A stretch of DNA of 64,000 nucleotides from Cycas panzhihuaensis (GCA_023213395.1 CM041465.1:103113741-103177740); one strand, 5' to 3'. Positions 44,349 to 56,999 are shown, counted from the stretch's first letter. The notes: a model not told the origin generated them from the sequence alone. Program-made: numbers and translations.

Positions 44349-45513
44349 TATAGCATCTTTCCTTTAGCTCATTAATCCTCTCTATCATGTTCGAGAATAG
44401 TTATTGAAGGATTCACTCTTCACAAGCTCTTTTCTTTGAAATATTAGGGTTTCATAGTGCCATTACTACATGTTTATAATCTATCATATTTGATTTGAAT
44501 GCTTTTAAAGCTTAGTCCACAATTCTCTTTAAAAGCTCATGGCAGGCTTGTATACTTTTCTCAGTGGGCATCATTAGTAAAGTGACTATGTGGTTGAAGA
44601 GCATTTTTGGCTAGGATAAAGTAGCAAACATCATGAGGACCATAGGTGGGTATTCAAACATATAGGTATTTATGCTGGCATTTTGAATTTTTAAAGTTGT
44701 TTATTCCCTTTCAAATTATTCCCAATCATTCCTTATGTGTATTTTCCTTTTTTTCCACCTTACCTTTATCTATTAATTTTTGTCTCTTTTGATATCTCTT
44801 ATTTTGTTTTTTAATTTATCTTTTTTAAGACTAAATCATTAAATTATTTAAGCTATTAATTCATTACCCTTTCCAGTAAGAATTATCTTATTGTTTATTA
44901 CTTCATTTTATTATTTAATCATCTTATTTAGTTACCTATACTTTAGTATAGTCCCTTCATTCATCATCAATTACCTTCTTCAGTAAACCATTTATCTTCA
45001 CTCATTTTATTCCTTAGCCTTCATTTAGCTAATTCCTTATCGACTCACCCTTTATTTATTCTATTTTAGTTTATTTAAAAAAGAAAAAGAAAAAAACATT
45101 TTGTTATCTATCAAATTATCACTTATTATTATCTAGCTAATTGTTTAAGCATTTAGTTACTTGATTACTTAGTATTTTATTATTCATTTGATTATATTAC
45201 GTTATTTAATTATTATCATCACTTGATTAGTACTCCTTCAATTGGTTGTTTATTAGTTCTTTTAGCTTTTCACTAGTTTATTAATTCCTTTCATTTGTGC
45301 TTAAAATAAAGTAAAGATGTCATTAACAATCCTCTAGTTTTTATTAAGACCTAGTTATAAAATTTAACCTTCAATATCATCAGGGTGTTAAACAAGGGAT
45401 TAGAAACTATTAGGCTTAGACTTCTTACTCAAAATCCTTCCTATAATTTATAAGTTTGACCCTTATAGAAGCTAGGGCACTTAACCCTTCTTCAAACTTT
45501 TGAGGATTAGGAA

Positions 45514-46030
45514 TGTTAAGTAAACTCGGTTCTAAATAACCAAAACCAGCCACCAAGATCTATTTATTTTGCAACAAGAATAATATTTGAAATTGTAACT
45601 AAACGTAAGTACATAAACCAGAGATCATTCAACATACATACAAAAGCATATATATTACCAAATACACCAGATATAATGTGGTAAAACCCTAGCAGAGTGC
45701 TAGGGAAACATCCACACAGGAAAGGTATCAATCTTTATTAATCAAGAATGAAGATCTGCACATCAACTGCCACAGAGTTCACATCAACAACTAGTAGTCA
45801 CCCTCATACAATGCAATGCGATATAGCTACTAAACTAAAACCTAATTACCCAGTGCAGGTTATATATAAGAAGGTACATCAATCACAACCAAATCTAGGG
45901 CATTTTAATGAACGACCTTGATTCTCTGTCATCTCCCTTGGATCTCCCTAAGGAATGTTGGTGGGAAAAATCATGCTAAAAAAGGTCCAAAATTTTAGCC
46001 TCCTTATACATTGTTGTCACATAGCCAATA
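45514..46030 (-). repeat. Solo LTR related to Copia C
   Basis: This 517-bp sequence starts TGTTAAGTAA and ends GCCAATA. It shares long stretches with the Copia C LTRs (for example AATGTGGTAAAACCCTA, GTGCTAGGGAAACATCCACA, GGAAAGGTAT, and the terminal CAAAATTTTAG block). It is flanked by a perfect 5-bp target duplication AGGAA (45509-45513 and 46031-46035) and has no internal element sequence. It therefore arose by LTR-LTR recombination. It is ~90 bp shorter than the 608-bp LTR. Confidence 0.9.
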
Positions 46031-46035
46031 AGGAA

Positions 46036-46810
46036 AACACATAAAACATAACCAAATAACTTGAGTTCTCATCTGTGATTGCTCTTGACCTATTAGTTCT
46101 ATGATATAGTTTATAACTTTTATAATGGAAATATCTAGAACAAGTGCAAGAAGTTGTATAATTTGATAGCCATTTAAGAGAAGTACATACATATTAGCAC
46201 ACATAATTTTGAGTTTTATATTAAATAAATCACTATAGAAAATATTAGTGTAATTATAACTAATGATGGGCCTTTTGTTTTGATCTTAGAATACTAGGAG
46301 TATACAACAAGGGAAGGGCATAAAATACATGACCAAATTATGAAGCCTAAAAAGTAAAGGAGATGTGGAGGGAAGCTCTTAGAATTAATCTTATCAACGA
46401 ATAGGAGATAATATTAGAGGGATACAACCAACTAATCCCAAAATACAAATGAGACTCTACGTCTCTCAACTAAAGATATAAATAAACCAATAGTAAGGTA
46501 TATAAATTACTAAGGTGGTTTTTTACTAGAAGACCATAAGGTAGTTCCTTTTAACTTTTATTTCTAATACTTACAAGCCCTCCAAACATACAAGAAGAAG
46601 AAGTTTCAAAAACTATATGTATAACAACTTCACAAAGAATATGGGTCCCATGAACCCAAAGTTTAGATCCAATAAATAGAATAATAATTCTAATCAGTAA
46701 AAAATGAGGATAATAAAAAGTTTCCCTGTGCCACCTTGCACTTAGATGGCATTGGTTACAAAAGGTAGAAAAGCATAGAATGAACTAGCTTTACAAACTA
46801 GACCCCCTCT
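46036..46810. other. AT-rich stretch, no gene seen
   Basis: Some of it may belong to the Gypsy fragment that follows, but no reading frame or motif is clear. Confidence 0.5.
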
Positions 46811-47085
46811 TGGAATGAATTCGTTAGGTTATTTATAAAGCGATTTGAAACCACAAAAAATATAGACTACTGCTACGAGTTAAAAAGGCTAAGGCAAATA
46901 GGTTTAGTAGAAGAATATAATAAGGCTTTCTTTAAATTATATATAGAGTGAGAGATATCTCTGAGGATAAGCAAATTCAGTTATACATTGATGGCCTTTC
47001 CATGGATATCAAAACTATTGCTTTATAAAACTTAAATAAAGCTATAAGTATGGATTATAACTTTGAAAAGGAGGTTAATACTCTA
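46811..47085 (+). pseudogene. Gypsy gag fragment
   Basis: The plus strand reads SWNEFVRLFIKRFETTKNID, ELKRLRQIGLVEEYNKAFFKLYI, then after a frameshift VRDISEDKQIQLYIDGLSMD, a recognisable retrotransposon gag core. It ends near LNKAISMDYNFEKEVNTL, where LTR-like sequence begins. Its orientation is opposite to Gypsy F, so it belongs to a different, older element. Confidence 0.65.
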
Positions 47086-47753
47086 TGTTAAGAAAATATG
47101 TTCCTCTTAGATTTCTATTTAAGATTCATCATATCCCTAAGTAAAAAGAGAGATCACTAATAATTAGATTTTTTTTCTTTATAAAATAAAATAAAATTTA
47201 GAATAAAAAATTTAATAAAGTTGTTTAGTATAGAGAATATAAATATGTGTGTGTCACTTACCAATCTAATAAAATTATGCCTAATGAATTTATGAATCTA
47301 GGGTTAAACTTTGAAACTCGAAATGATTAACTCCTAATTGATAAGGCTTAACCTACTATAGGGAAAATACCAACACTAACCTATTATATTAATATTTTCT
47401 TATAATGAAGTATGAATGGCTAACCTAAAGTTAGTAAGTTATACACCCATTAGATAGATTAAGTATTACTAGGCGATCTCCCTTAGTATAATGGCTTAAC
47501 TCTACTAGAATAGTCTAAAGTGATCCTAAATTAGATATACTTCCTCAAACATAAAGGAAAACTAAAATAAAATATGAATATAAACTTCTAAGAGCTAAAT
47601 GGTTAAAAGACCCTACATGGATTAACTCATAAGAGATGATTTATAAATGAATGATAATCCTCTATTTATAGGTGTCAAAATTAACCACTTCTTAAAAAAT
47701 TTACTTCCTAATAGTAATAAAACTAACTTTTAATGATAATAATAAGATACCTA
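47086..47753 (-). repeat. Left part of Gypsy F 3' LTR
   Basis: It is assigned because LINE-2's target duplication joins this sequence to 61698-61789, which ends at a purine tract and Gypsy F pol. The left boundary (TGTTAAGAAA at ~47086) is only where gag homology stops. A ~37-bp segment here (about 47698-47735) resembles the segment at 61716-61750, so the LTR carried an internal tandem repeat. Confidence 0.45.
47735..47753 (+). repeat. LINE-2 left target-site duplication
   Basis: GATAATAATAAGATACCTA matches 61698-61716 (GATAATAATATGATACCTA) with one mismatch over 19 bp, the length usual for LINE insertions. Confidence 0.88.
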
Positions 47754-48175
47754 GATTTGATGGCCTAATTAGAAGTTCACTCAAAATAGGATTTGCTAGG
47801 GTTTCAATGGGTGATTATTAGGGAGATATCAAAGTTAGGAGGAACCACCATTATACGTGATGGCCGTAGGAGGATGACGACACCTCTGAGATGAGACTTA
47901 GGAGATAGCTAGATTGAGGGTTCCCATTGTTTGATAGTGAAGAAATATGGAGAGACAAGATGAGTACCTAGATGCAATTTGCATGAAGGGACTCTGAGGG
48001 GAGAGGGTTCCAAATTCCCGTTCAGAGATGGAGGAGTGTTACACGAACTGAGGATATCTAAAGGATTGGTAAAGAAGCCAAGTAGCTAGAGGGCACATGT
48101 TCCTGCAATAGTTGGGTAAACTCTGACTTAAAAGAAAGACTTTCCATTGGCTATGAACAACTTCTATCTATCAAA

Positions 48176-49700
48176 ATGGTGGACACATGCACTGAGAATA
48201 AATTTTTCTCAAATTTAGATAAGGAGGATAGAGGATACCTGTGTGGAGATAGAGTGGAGGTACTATATGCCTATAGGTGGATCGTGAAGATCAGAAAGGA
48301 AGGGATTATAACCCTTGAACTAAGCAGTGATCAAAGGCAGAGAAACCCAAAATCTCTTATATCAAGTGAGACTTATGCTTCTGATATTAATAATGGTTGT
48401 TTTTCATTAAATGGTTATGCTATTTTTGATGTTCAAGTATCTATAATGGAGAAAGGAACTACACTTCAAAACTAGACTCATAACTTGTCTCTAGGAAGGT
48501 CTTACTAAGAGGTTTTAAAAAGTGGAGAAAATGATGAATTTGACATAAGCCCTATCACTCAAAATGAAACTATAAGAATACCTATACCAAAGAAGTTGAT
48601 AGAAAGAATGAAGAAGTATTCGGAGAATTGCCTAGTAGGCAAATTCTCAGGACCCAAACCTGAGTTAGATGCTATAAGGAGATGGATAAGGAACAAATGG
48701 ATAATTAGTAACCTTGTGGAAGTTATGACTCTCCTGAGGGGTTGTGTATTGTTTAAATTTATAAACCAGGAGGATATGTTGAATATATTGTTGAAAGCCC
48801 CATGGATCTAAGGAAGAAAGGCATTATTCTTAGAAAAGTGGCATCCTAATTTTGACCCTATGGTGCGTATTATAAAGCAGGTACTTGTATAGGTCCAAAT
48901 GTTAGGCCTACCCCTCTAGGTATGGAACTTGGAGGTTATTAAGGGAGTGGTGAAAGACATAAGTCCTCTTCTGGCTGTTGACTCAATCAATATGAACAAA
49001 AGTATGCTGATTAATGATAGATTCTATGTCTTGGATAAGGTCGATAAAACACTCCTAGAAAATATAAGGATTGAAATGGAAGGACGGAGCAAGGAGCAAC
49101 CCTTAATCTCTGAAATGGAAAATTTTAAATGTTCAATATATAGGAAGTTGGGCCACTTGGCCCAAAAATATCTAGGGGATAGGAAAGATGAGGAGGTGAG
49201 ATAGGAGGGGGAGGCCTCTTAAGAGGCTAAATTGCTTAAGATAGAGAACCAATAGGATCTAATGAGACAAGCTATCGCTCAAAAGGATGATGAGGTAGAA
49301 AAGATGGATTTCAATCCTGAAGATTTAGAAGATCAGGAGGGAGGTAGGTGGGGATGATATATCCTAAGAGGAATAGGTAAGGCTTGAAGAGGAGACCAAT
49401 TTCTTAGAGAGACAGAAGGTCCTAAGGGGCCTAAAGAGGATTTAAAAATTTAAAGAAAAGGACCCCAAGGTAGATCATAGAGATATTGGGCAGCGTAAAG
49501 GACCAGATGTAGGATCTGAAAAAAGAGTGGGAAGACCTACTCTTAAAATGTTGAGAGAGAGGGAAGTGGCCTCACAAATTGATCAAGGCTACTAGAAAAC
49601 ATTAAAGGAAGGAGTTTTAGAAGGAACAAGACTAAGGGTTAGGGATGAAGCTTGTGAAGCTCAAAAAGAAGAAGGAGAAGAGACTTAGAAGACTAGAAAA
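48176..49700 (+). pseudogene. LINE-2 ORF1
   Basis: The frame starts MVDTCTENKFFSNLDKEDRG and is open for 99 codons. It continues after stops with PIPKKLIERMKKYSENCLVGKF, a DUF4283-like section (RRWIRNKWIISNLVEVMTLLRG, KPELDA), GVVKDISPLLAVDSINMNKSM and MENFKCSIYRKLGHLAQKYLG. The last is a zinc knuckle with its second and last Cys changed to Tyr. A charged tail with one LKMLREREVASQIDQG unit follows. The N-terminus is absent from LINE-1. Confidence 0.8.
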
Positions 49701-49705
49701 AAGAG

Positions 49706-50750
49706 ATGAAGATAGTCTTGTGGAACTTTAGGGGGATAAATACCCCATCAAAATAGAGAGTACTGAAGGATCTTCGGATGAGACTGCAACCTAAAATTTT
49801 ATTCCTATAGGAATCAAAATTGAACAAGGATAATAGTTTGAAGGTAAAATAGAAGATTTAGAAAAAAAATAAAATTCTAGCTATGGATGGGTGCCAAGGG
49901 ATGGGGGGGATGGCAGTATTGTAGAACCCAAAGGAGTGGCAAGGGGAAACCTGTAGGATGGGAGAATATTCTATTTCTATGTGGTTTACATGTAGAAGGA
50001 TAAATTCAAGATGGTTGGCTATAAATGTATACGCTCCAAACCAAGAAGAGGGGAGGAGAATCTTATAGGATAGGATCTTAGATGAACACAGAGATTGGGC
50101 AGGGCCCTGGATGGTAATAGGTGATTTTAATATTGCCTTATCTCTTGGCGAGAAAAGAGGAGGTAAGGAGGGGCATTCAAATGACATGCATGATTTTGGA
50201 AACTTCATGTAGAAAGAGAGGTTGTTGGATGTTTCTCTTAGAGGAGCAAAATACACTTGGTTGAATAGACGGATTAGAAACTAGCACATACAAGTGAGAT
50301 TGGATAGGGAGCTAATAAATTATAAGTGGGCTAGATTTTATAATAATATCAAATTGGAAGATTTATCGAAGATGAGGTCAGATCATTCTCTATTACAGCT
50401 TGAATTTTTTGGTCTTGAAAAGTAGGAAGGTTCCCCCTTTAGATTTGAAATGATATGGACTAGACACTTGAACCATAGGGACCAGATTGAGGAATGGTGG
50501 AAGGTCCCTATTAAGGGGTGTGCGATGTATAGGCTTACAAAGAATCTGGATTGGATAAAAGGCAAGTGAAAAGATGGAATAAAGAGGTTCATAGAAATAT
50601 CTTTATAGCCAAGGAGCAGATTATTAAGGAGCTAGAACTCACAGAGATAAGGATTTATGAGGAAGGCAAGTCCCAGGGATTGGACCAAATAGAAAGAGAT
50701 TTAGTAAAGAATTTAGAGGAGACCTTAACTAAAGAGGAGATCCACTAGAG
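49706..50750 (+). pseudogene. LINE-2 ORF2 endonuclease
   Basis: The ATG at 49706 gives MKIVLWNFRGINTPSK, then LKDLRMRLQPKILFL, ESKLNKDNSLKVK, WLAINVYAPNQEEGRR, GPWMVIGDFNIALSLGEKRGG, GAKYTWLNRRI and MRSDHSLLQLEFFG. The catalytic Asn, Glu, Asp-x-Asn and Ser-Asp-His residues are all still readable, better preserved than in LINE-1. Stops and frameshifts still break it. Confidence 0.85.
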
Positions 50751-52525
50751 GTAAAAATCTAGGGCACTATGGCTAGTTGAAGGGGATAGAAACACCGAAA
50801 TTTTCCACATGATAGTGGTAAAACATGGAGCCAATAATAGAAGCAATAAACTCCTTAATAGAGATAGACAAGAAGTAAGTGGAGAGGAAGACCTGAAGGA
50901 TATAGCTATAGGTTACTTCTAAGAGATTTTTTAGGAGTTGGGATGCCAGGACCAGGATGCCAGAAAAGAGTTTATGAAGATAATTCTTAAATTGGTCAAT
51001 GAAGAATAAAACACATTGCTAAAGGCCCATTGTACCTAGGATGAAGTTAAAAAGGCAGTCTTTGTAATGAAGAGAGAGAAAGCACCAGGCCCGAATGAAT
51101 TTTTTCTAGAATATTGGGACATAATAAAGGAGGATCTGATGGAGTCTATAGATGAATTCCATAGGAATTGGAAGCTATTAGGGGAATGGCATGCCACCTT
51201 CATAGTTTTGATTCTAAAAAAGGAGGGGGTGAAAAGGATGAAGGACTTCTACCCAATTAGCCTTTGCAACATGAAATATAAGATTCTAATAAAAATCCTA
51301 GGTAATAGACTAAAGAAAATCCTCTTCCAGATTATTTCTCTAAACTAGGATGGTTTTGTGAAGGCAAGGAAAATCATAGGTGGCATAATAATCATCCATA
51401 AAATGATCCACTTGCCCAACATGATTATTAAAATCGACCTCTCTAAATCCTATGATAGGGTCTCATGGGATTGCCTGCTAGAATGTTTAGAAGTATTTGG
51501 ATTTAGAGATATATGGAGAGGCTAGATGAAATTATGTATAACCAATCCATAATATTTATTCATCATTAATGGTGCCTCATTGAGATTTTTCTCAGGTTTT
51601 AGAGGTCTGAGATAGGGTGACCCCCTATCGCCCTATCTATTCATAATTTTGGCAGTGTTACTTGGTAGAGCTATGGAGGAGGCAAGAAGATTGGGTGCGA
51701 TAAATGGGATAAAAGCCACATCTAGTATTGAAAATATTATGCATCATCAATTTATTGATGATAATATATTCTTAGGAAAGGCAGGTTTAGGGGAGGCCCA
51801 TTATTTCAAAGAAGGTTTGGAGAGGTTTGAATATGCTACCAATCAAAAGATAAACCTTAATAAAAGCAATGCATTTTTTATAAATATAAAGAAGTAGATT
51901 CAGAGGAAGATAAGAGAATTTTAGATATGCTTATCTACAAGCTTCCTACTATGTATCTGGGAATTCTTTTATTTATATGAAAAATGTCAAAGGATATGTG
52001 AAATCCTATAATAGATAAGATCCAGAGGAAGTTGGCTAGTTGGAAGGGATCTCTCCTAAGTCAAGCTAAGAAGGTTCAATTGGTTACTACTTCTCTTCAA
52101 AGCATTCCAATTTATATGATGTCCATTTTTAGAATTCTGAGTTAGGCTATCACTATGCTAGAATTTATACAAAAGGGATTTTTTTGGTTGGGGGTGGAGG
52201 AGAATGATAGAATCTGCCTGGTAAGTTGGGAGAAAGTATGTCTTCCTAAAAGGGTGGGAGGCCTAAATCTCTAGAGATTGTTTCTTTCTAATAATGCTTT
52301 GGTGGAAAAATTAGATTGGCATATGGCTAATAAAGAAGGTGGTGTATGGAATAGGATTATGGCCCAAAAATACCTCAAGGGGAGGCAATTCCTGAATGAT
52401 AGCTTAATATCCTACCTTGGATCTCTAATATAGAGAAGTATCATGAAATCTAGATGTATGCTAACTACAGGGGTGTAATGGAGGCTAGGGGATGGAAATA
52501 CTATAAGCTTTTGGGAGGATGTGTG
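50751..52525 (+). pseudogene. LINE-2 ORF2 reverse transcriptase
   Basis: ALWLVEGDRNTEIFH, MKREKAPGPNEFFLEYWDIIKED, ATFIVLILKKEGVKRMKDFYPISLCNMKYKI, IIKIDLSKSYDRVSWDCLLE, GDPLSPYLFIILAVLLGRAMEEA, HQFIDDNIFLG (active site with Ile before DD), NQKINLNKSNAFF, LPTMYLGI and RKLASWKGSLLSQ can all be read. The frame is cut by Copia E within the SFWEDV segment and resumes at 60174. Confidence 0.87.
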
Positions 52526-52837
52526 CGAAGGAAGGATGGATCTATGAGATAAATCACTCACATACACACAATAGCAATGGAGAATGAAAAAGAAGATGAA
52601 ACAAGATATGAGAGCAAGTTTGGAGGTGAGAATGAATAATGACTCCCTCCTTGAGATTTCACCTTTTATTATTGAGGGTGGGCATTAGGGTTAGGATTTT
52701 CCCGCCTAATGACATGAACTCGAAATTACATCTAAATACACATAAAGTACATTTCATTAAGAGACTAATGCTAATAATATATCCTAAGGTCACATAATTA
52801 ATCTACACAAATGACCTTGATACATTAACCTCTTTGA
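52526..52837 (-). repeat. Copia E 3' LTR
   Basis: This 312-bp partner of 59862-60173 has its terminal TG on the plus strand mutated to CG (CGAAGGAAGG against TGAAGGAAGG). Confidence 0.92.
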
Positions 52838-53319
52838 ATCCCCCCCTTAATGGTGGAAGGTCATTTTCAGAAAATATATTCTATGAGGTCTTTATTTGAG
52901 CCTCGTTACTACATTAAAATTCTAAATGACGCTTTTGTGGGAAAACCCTCATGGGGAATTAAAACCCACGAACTTTCTAAGATCTATAGCCCCTTTTATA
53001 AATCAAATGGCTAAGGTGGCTCTTTGATGTAGACTGATAGCTAAGTAGCTTAAATGTGCAGCTTAATCTGCTAAGTCTCCATATACTGTTTGGTCATCCC
53101 CTATGCCCTTTTAGGTTTTCATAGGTTTTGATTTTCCAAAACAAGTACAACCCTTATCATTCCATGCCCATATGGGGTTTTCATAAAGAGGATAAAGCAG
53201 AGACTTACTCTTATTCTTCCGCACCCACATGGGGTTTTCATGAAGAGAATAGAGTATGATGATCCTATTACCATCTTCTTTGATCAATCAAAGATAGAGG
53301 CTCTAAGGCCGAGTTACCT

Positions 53320-53838
53320 TCAGAGCTGTTCAAACTTCACCCTTTGCAGCGATTTGGTGAAGATATCGGCCACTTGATCTGTTGTGGGACAGTAATCTAA
53401 TTGAATTGTTCCGTCATAAACAAGTTCCCTAATCCTGTGGATTTTCATACTTATGTGTTTGGTACAATCATAAAATACAGGATTTTTCGCCATGCAGATT
53501 ATTGATTGATTATCCATATGAAGACTCGTAGGACTTGTTTGGGTGATATTCAATGTTTCCAATAATTTTCTTAGTCATATCACCTCTTTACTGGTCTCAG
53601 AAGCAGCAATGTATTCAGCTTCGGTAGTTGAATCTGCAACTATCTTCTGCCATCAGGATCTCCATGATATTGGTGCTGTTCCAAGAAACGTTATATACCC
53701 AGGCGTAGGTCTTCCTGTATCTTTATCTACTGCAAAGTCTGAGTCTATGTATGCAGAAAGTTTGAAGTCTAAATTAGGTTCATACAAAAGACCATATTTG
53801 CTAGTCGTCTTAAGGTATCTCAACACTCACACTGCTGC
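53320..53838 (-). pseudogene. Copia E RNase H domain
   Basis: LRYLKTTSKYGLLYEPNLDF, AYIDSDFAVDKDTGRPTPGY, PISWRS, a TGA, WQKIVADSTTEAEYIAASETSKEVI, a stop, MDNQSIICMAKNPVFY, TKHISMKIHRIREL and DQVADIFTKSL make a complete Copia RNase H with the catalytic acids in place. It has two stops. Confidence 0.88.
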
Positions 53839-54758
53839 CTACCAATGATTCTGCTTAGGATTTATCATGTAATGAGTAAGAATGCTGACAGAGTGTATAA
53901 TATCTGGCCTTGTATTAGTAGTGTATATGAGACTATCTACAAGTTTCCTATAGAGTGTTGCATCTGCCTCCCTTGTGTCACCTTCAGCTGAGAGTTTGGT
54001 GTTAGGATCTATAGGTAACATCACCGGTTAAGCATCTTCTAACTAGAACTTGGTTAGAAGATTATTGATGTATTTTTCTTGGAAGAGGAAAAATTTTCCA
54101 TTCTTTTGTGTTACTTCAATTCCCAAGTAATATTTCATCAAATCGAGATTAGACAATTCGAACGTTTTACCAAGGTCCTTTTTCAATTGGCTTATTGCCT
54201 GCTCACTATTACCCGTTACTAGCATGTCATCTACAAAGATTATGAGATAAGGAACTTTATCCTTATGGCGCTTGATGAACAACGTTGCATCAATATCTTG
54301 ATAGTCATAAACCTCATATCCAAGTTGCCTCATCCTTTCAGACAACTTGGCAAACCAAGCACGAGGAGCTTGTTTAAGGCCATACAAGGACTTTCTGAGC
54401 CTACAAACCTTATGCTCTTGACCTTTGATCTCATATCCTTCTGGCTGAGCCATGTAAATTTCTTCTTCAAGATCTCCATTGAGAAAACGGTCTTAATACC
54501 GAGTTGGTGGATTTTCTAACCCCATTGAGCAGCCAAGGCCACAAGAGTTCTAATTATAGGCCACTTGGTTATAGGTGCAAAGACTTCAATGTAGTCGATG
54601 CCTTCCCTTTGTATAAATCCTTTAGCTATCAACCTCACCTTATGTTTTTCAAGGGTGCTATCTGATCTATATTTGTTTTTGAACACCCATTTATTTTGAA
54701 CTACCTTTCTGCCAAGTGGTAAATCAACAAGCTCCCATGTACCGTTCTTGATAAGAGA
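53839..54758 (-). pseudogene. Copia E reverse transcriptase
   Basis: The 136-codon piece 54043-54453 reads MAQPEGYEIKGQEHKVCRLR, KSLYGLKQAPRAWFAKL, YLIIFVDDMLVTGNS (FVDD catalytic core), FELSNLDLMKYYLGIEV and KYINNLLTKF. After a stop, 53839-54024 gives MMLPIDPNTKLSAEG, YRKLVDSLIYTTNTRPDI and MINPKQNHW. The 5' part (54454-54758) is frameshifted. Confidence 0.88.
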
Positions 54759-55286
54759 TTAGTACTCTTCATTCATGACGTTTCTCCAAGCTATATGCTT
54801 TATAACTTCTTGGTATGTTAAAGGATCTTCATTAAGAGTAAGGTGCAATTCTACTGGTTTAAGCTTAGTATATAATGATTCCTGCATCCTTGCTCTATGG
54901 GCACTTCGAGTGCCAGTTTTTCCCATCTCATCTGGTCGTATGTCCTTATTGAGTTGGCAGGCTTCTCGAGATCCTTGAGTTGGGAATGATGCCTTTATTT
55001 CCCTAACTTCTTGGTTCTTATCATGTTCGTTAAAATGATTATTTTGTGAGAAGGATGTTGATGTGCCTGAGGAAGATGGTCCTTCTACCACTGTTCTGTC
55101 TTTGTCAACTAAAGGTGGAGATGATGGTTCTTCTATAATGGCTTTGCCTTTGCCAACTCTGTTATCTTCAAAAGATGGTGCTGGATGTGCACTTATTTGT
55201 TTAGAGTCACAACTTGTATCCTCCAAGGCTCTATTGTCAGCTTCTAACATTTGGAGTAATTTATGTCTATGCCCCCCCCCCCCCAA
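54759..55286 (-). pseudogene. Copia E integrase-RT linker, open over 175 codons
   Basis: This is a long, charged, low-complexity linker (ADNRALEDTSCDSKQIS, VGKGKAIIEEPSSPPLVDKD, GTSTSFSQNNHFNEHDKNQE) ending HLTLNEDPLTYQEVIKHIAW, which enters the RT N-terminus. An oligo-C run at 55275-55284 lies just upstream and may cause a frameshift. Confidence 0.75.
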
Positions 55287-55370
55287 ATTTTAGAATATGA
55301 ACATCATACTTGATAACATTATTGTAGTGGCGTGAGGGTACTATGGAGTCTAATTTAAGTAACTGATCCT

Positions 55371-56367
55371 CTATCTCTGTAAAAATGACATCTCTGGTAA
55401 TGATGATTTTTTGTTGTGAAGGTATGAAGATCTTATACCCTTTCTTATCCGTAGGGTATCCAACAAAGATGCCTTTAAGTGCCCTTGGCTAGAGTTTATT
55501 TCGATCTGCATCCAGAATATGGGCTTAGCATGAAGAGCCAAAAATTCTAAAGTAGTAAACAATGAGGGCTTGTCCTGACCACTTTTCATTAGGTGATTGT
55601 ACTTCCTTTGATGGGCTAACAACATTGATACAATAAACAACTGTCTAGATTGCTTCAACCCATAGATAGACAAGTACATTTTTATATATTAACATAGCAT
55701 GAGCCATGCTCACGATTGTCCTGTTCATGCGCTCAGCAACTCCATTTTGTTGTGGGGTACCTGCTACTATTATTTGATGCTTAATGCCATTGTCTCGAAG
55801 GTAGCTTTCAAACTCATGTGAGGTATATTTGCCACCATTATCAGTTTGAAGACATTTGAGTTGATAACCTGACTCTTTTTCAGTGAGGGCTTTGAATTCC
55901 TTAAATATACATAATGCTTCATCTTTCTTATGTAGAAAAGCTACCCATACTTTTATAGTGAAATCATCAATGAAAGAGATGTAATATAGCTTGCCCTTCA
56001 GTGAAGGAATGGGCATTGGCCCACACAAATCAGGGTGTACCAATTACAATGAATGGCTTGATTTCTATTGAGTTTTAGGAAAGGGTTGTCAATGAGATTT
56101 GACAATGATACAAGCTTCACATTTAAAGGGCTTAGAGGAAAACTTTGGAAGGTTTGGAAGAGTGTTAGAAAGATCTCTAAGTCTATTAATGTGAACATGG
56201 CCCATACGAGCATGCCAAAGAGCTTCTGATGACAACGTTGGATGGGTCAAGATGGAATTAAATGCAAATTCTTCATCAGCACAAGGGCTTTGGGCATAAT
56301 GGGCTTCAAAAGATGGAGAGCCATTTAGTCGAAAGAGTTTGCTAGAGAGATGTCCAGTCAAAACCAC
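55371..56367 (-). pseudogene. Copia E integrase
   Basis: ALWHARMGHVHINRLRDL with CEAC gives the zinc finger. Then LVHPDLCGPMPIPSLKG (first Asp), YYISFIDDFTIKVWVAFLHK, CLQTDNGGKYTSHEFESYL (second Asp) and TPQQNGVAERMNRTIVSMAH (Glu) follow. The core is open over 132 codons (55645-56043) and keeps the full D,D,E triad. Frameshifts separate the zinc finger from the core and the core from the C-terminal part at 55371-55679. Confidence 0.9.
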
Positions 56368-56487
56368 CTGATTAGTTGGAGGGTGAATGACCTTAAGAGT
56401 CTGGTCATTTACGGTTACACTTAGATCAAATCCATGAGAAACAAGTATGGATAAAGAGAGTAGGTTTTATTTGAGATTGGGTATGTA

Positions 56488-56976
56488 TTAGACATCAAGC
56501 AATGTAAAATCTTCTAAGCCTGGGAGTTTCAGGCGAATGTTACCAATTCCTTCAATAGGTTGTTGTGATTTATCAGCCATATGAACAATTCCATGAACAT
56601 TTGAATTAAATGTTTGATATAGACTGCGGTTGCATGCCATATGTTGAGTTGCTCCTGTGTCCATGATCCATTGTCCATCAATTAAAGCCACATTATTGTC
56701 AATTCTAATAGGGCTTGGCACAGGTGAAGGGAATTCACAAGTGATATATCCACACCGAGCTTCAAAGAATCTCTTTGGTTGGTCAATGGCATTTGATGAT
56801 AAGGATCCCTCAATTCTTTGAATATGTGCTTGTACAAAACTTACACCACTAAAGGATTCTTCACAAGTTTCTTCAACATTGTGAGCTCCATGTTTTGGTT
56901 GGAAGTTGGCCAACTTATAAGTGGAAGTTCTGCAATCTTTTGCTAAGAGTCCTTTACGGTTACACTGATCATACAT
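56488..56976 (-). pseudogene. Copia E zinc knuckle and protease
   Basis: MYDQCNRKGLLAKDC is a gag knuckle in which the first Cys is Tyr and the His is Leu. Then LIDGQWIMDTGATQHMACN gives the protease with its catalytic Asp-Thr-Gly, and HMADKSQQPIEGIGNIRLKL follows. The frame is open over 162 codons. Confidence 0.88.
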
Positions 56977-56999
56977 AATAGTTTAATTACTAGTCCCTG

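Larger units (their letters stand above)
40111..45513. other. AT-rich region without recognised genes
   Basis: There are no long open frames or known domains. It contains a GA microsatellite (41452-41470), a diverged ~70-bp tandem repeat (44210-44348) and runs of TTATTT-type low complexity from ~44690 to 45300. Composition and decay resemble old repeat DNA. Confidence 0.6.

Noticed and set aside
55275-55284. C10 run as a programmed frameshift site in Copia E
   Set aside because: It sits in the integrase-RT linker, where no frameshift is used in Copia. Slippage or a sequencing-length error is likelier.
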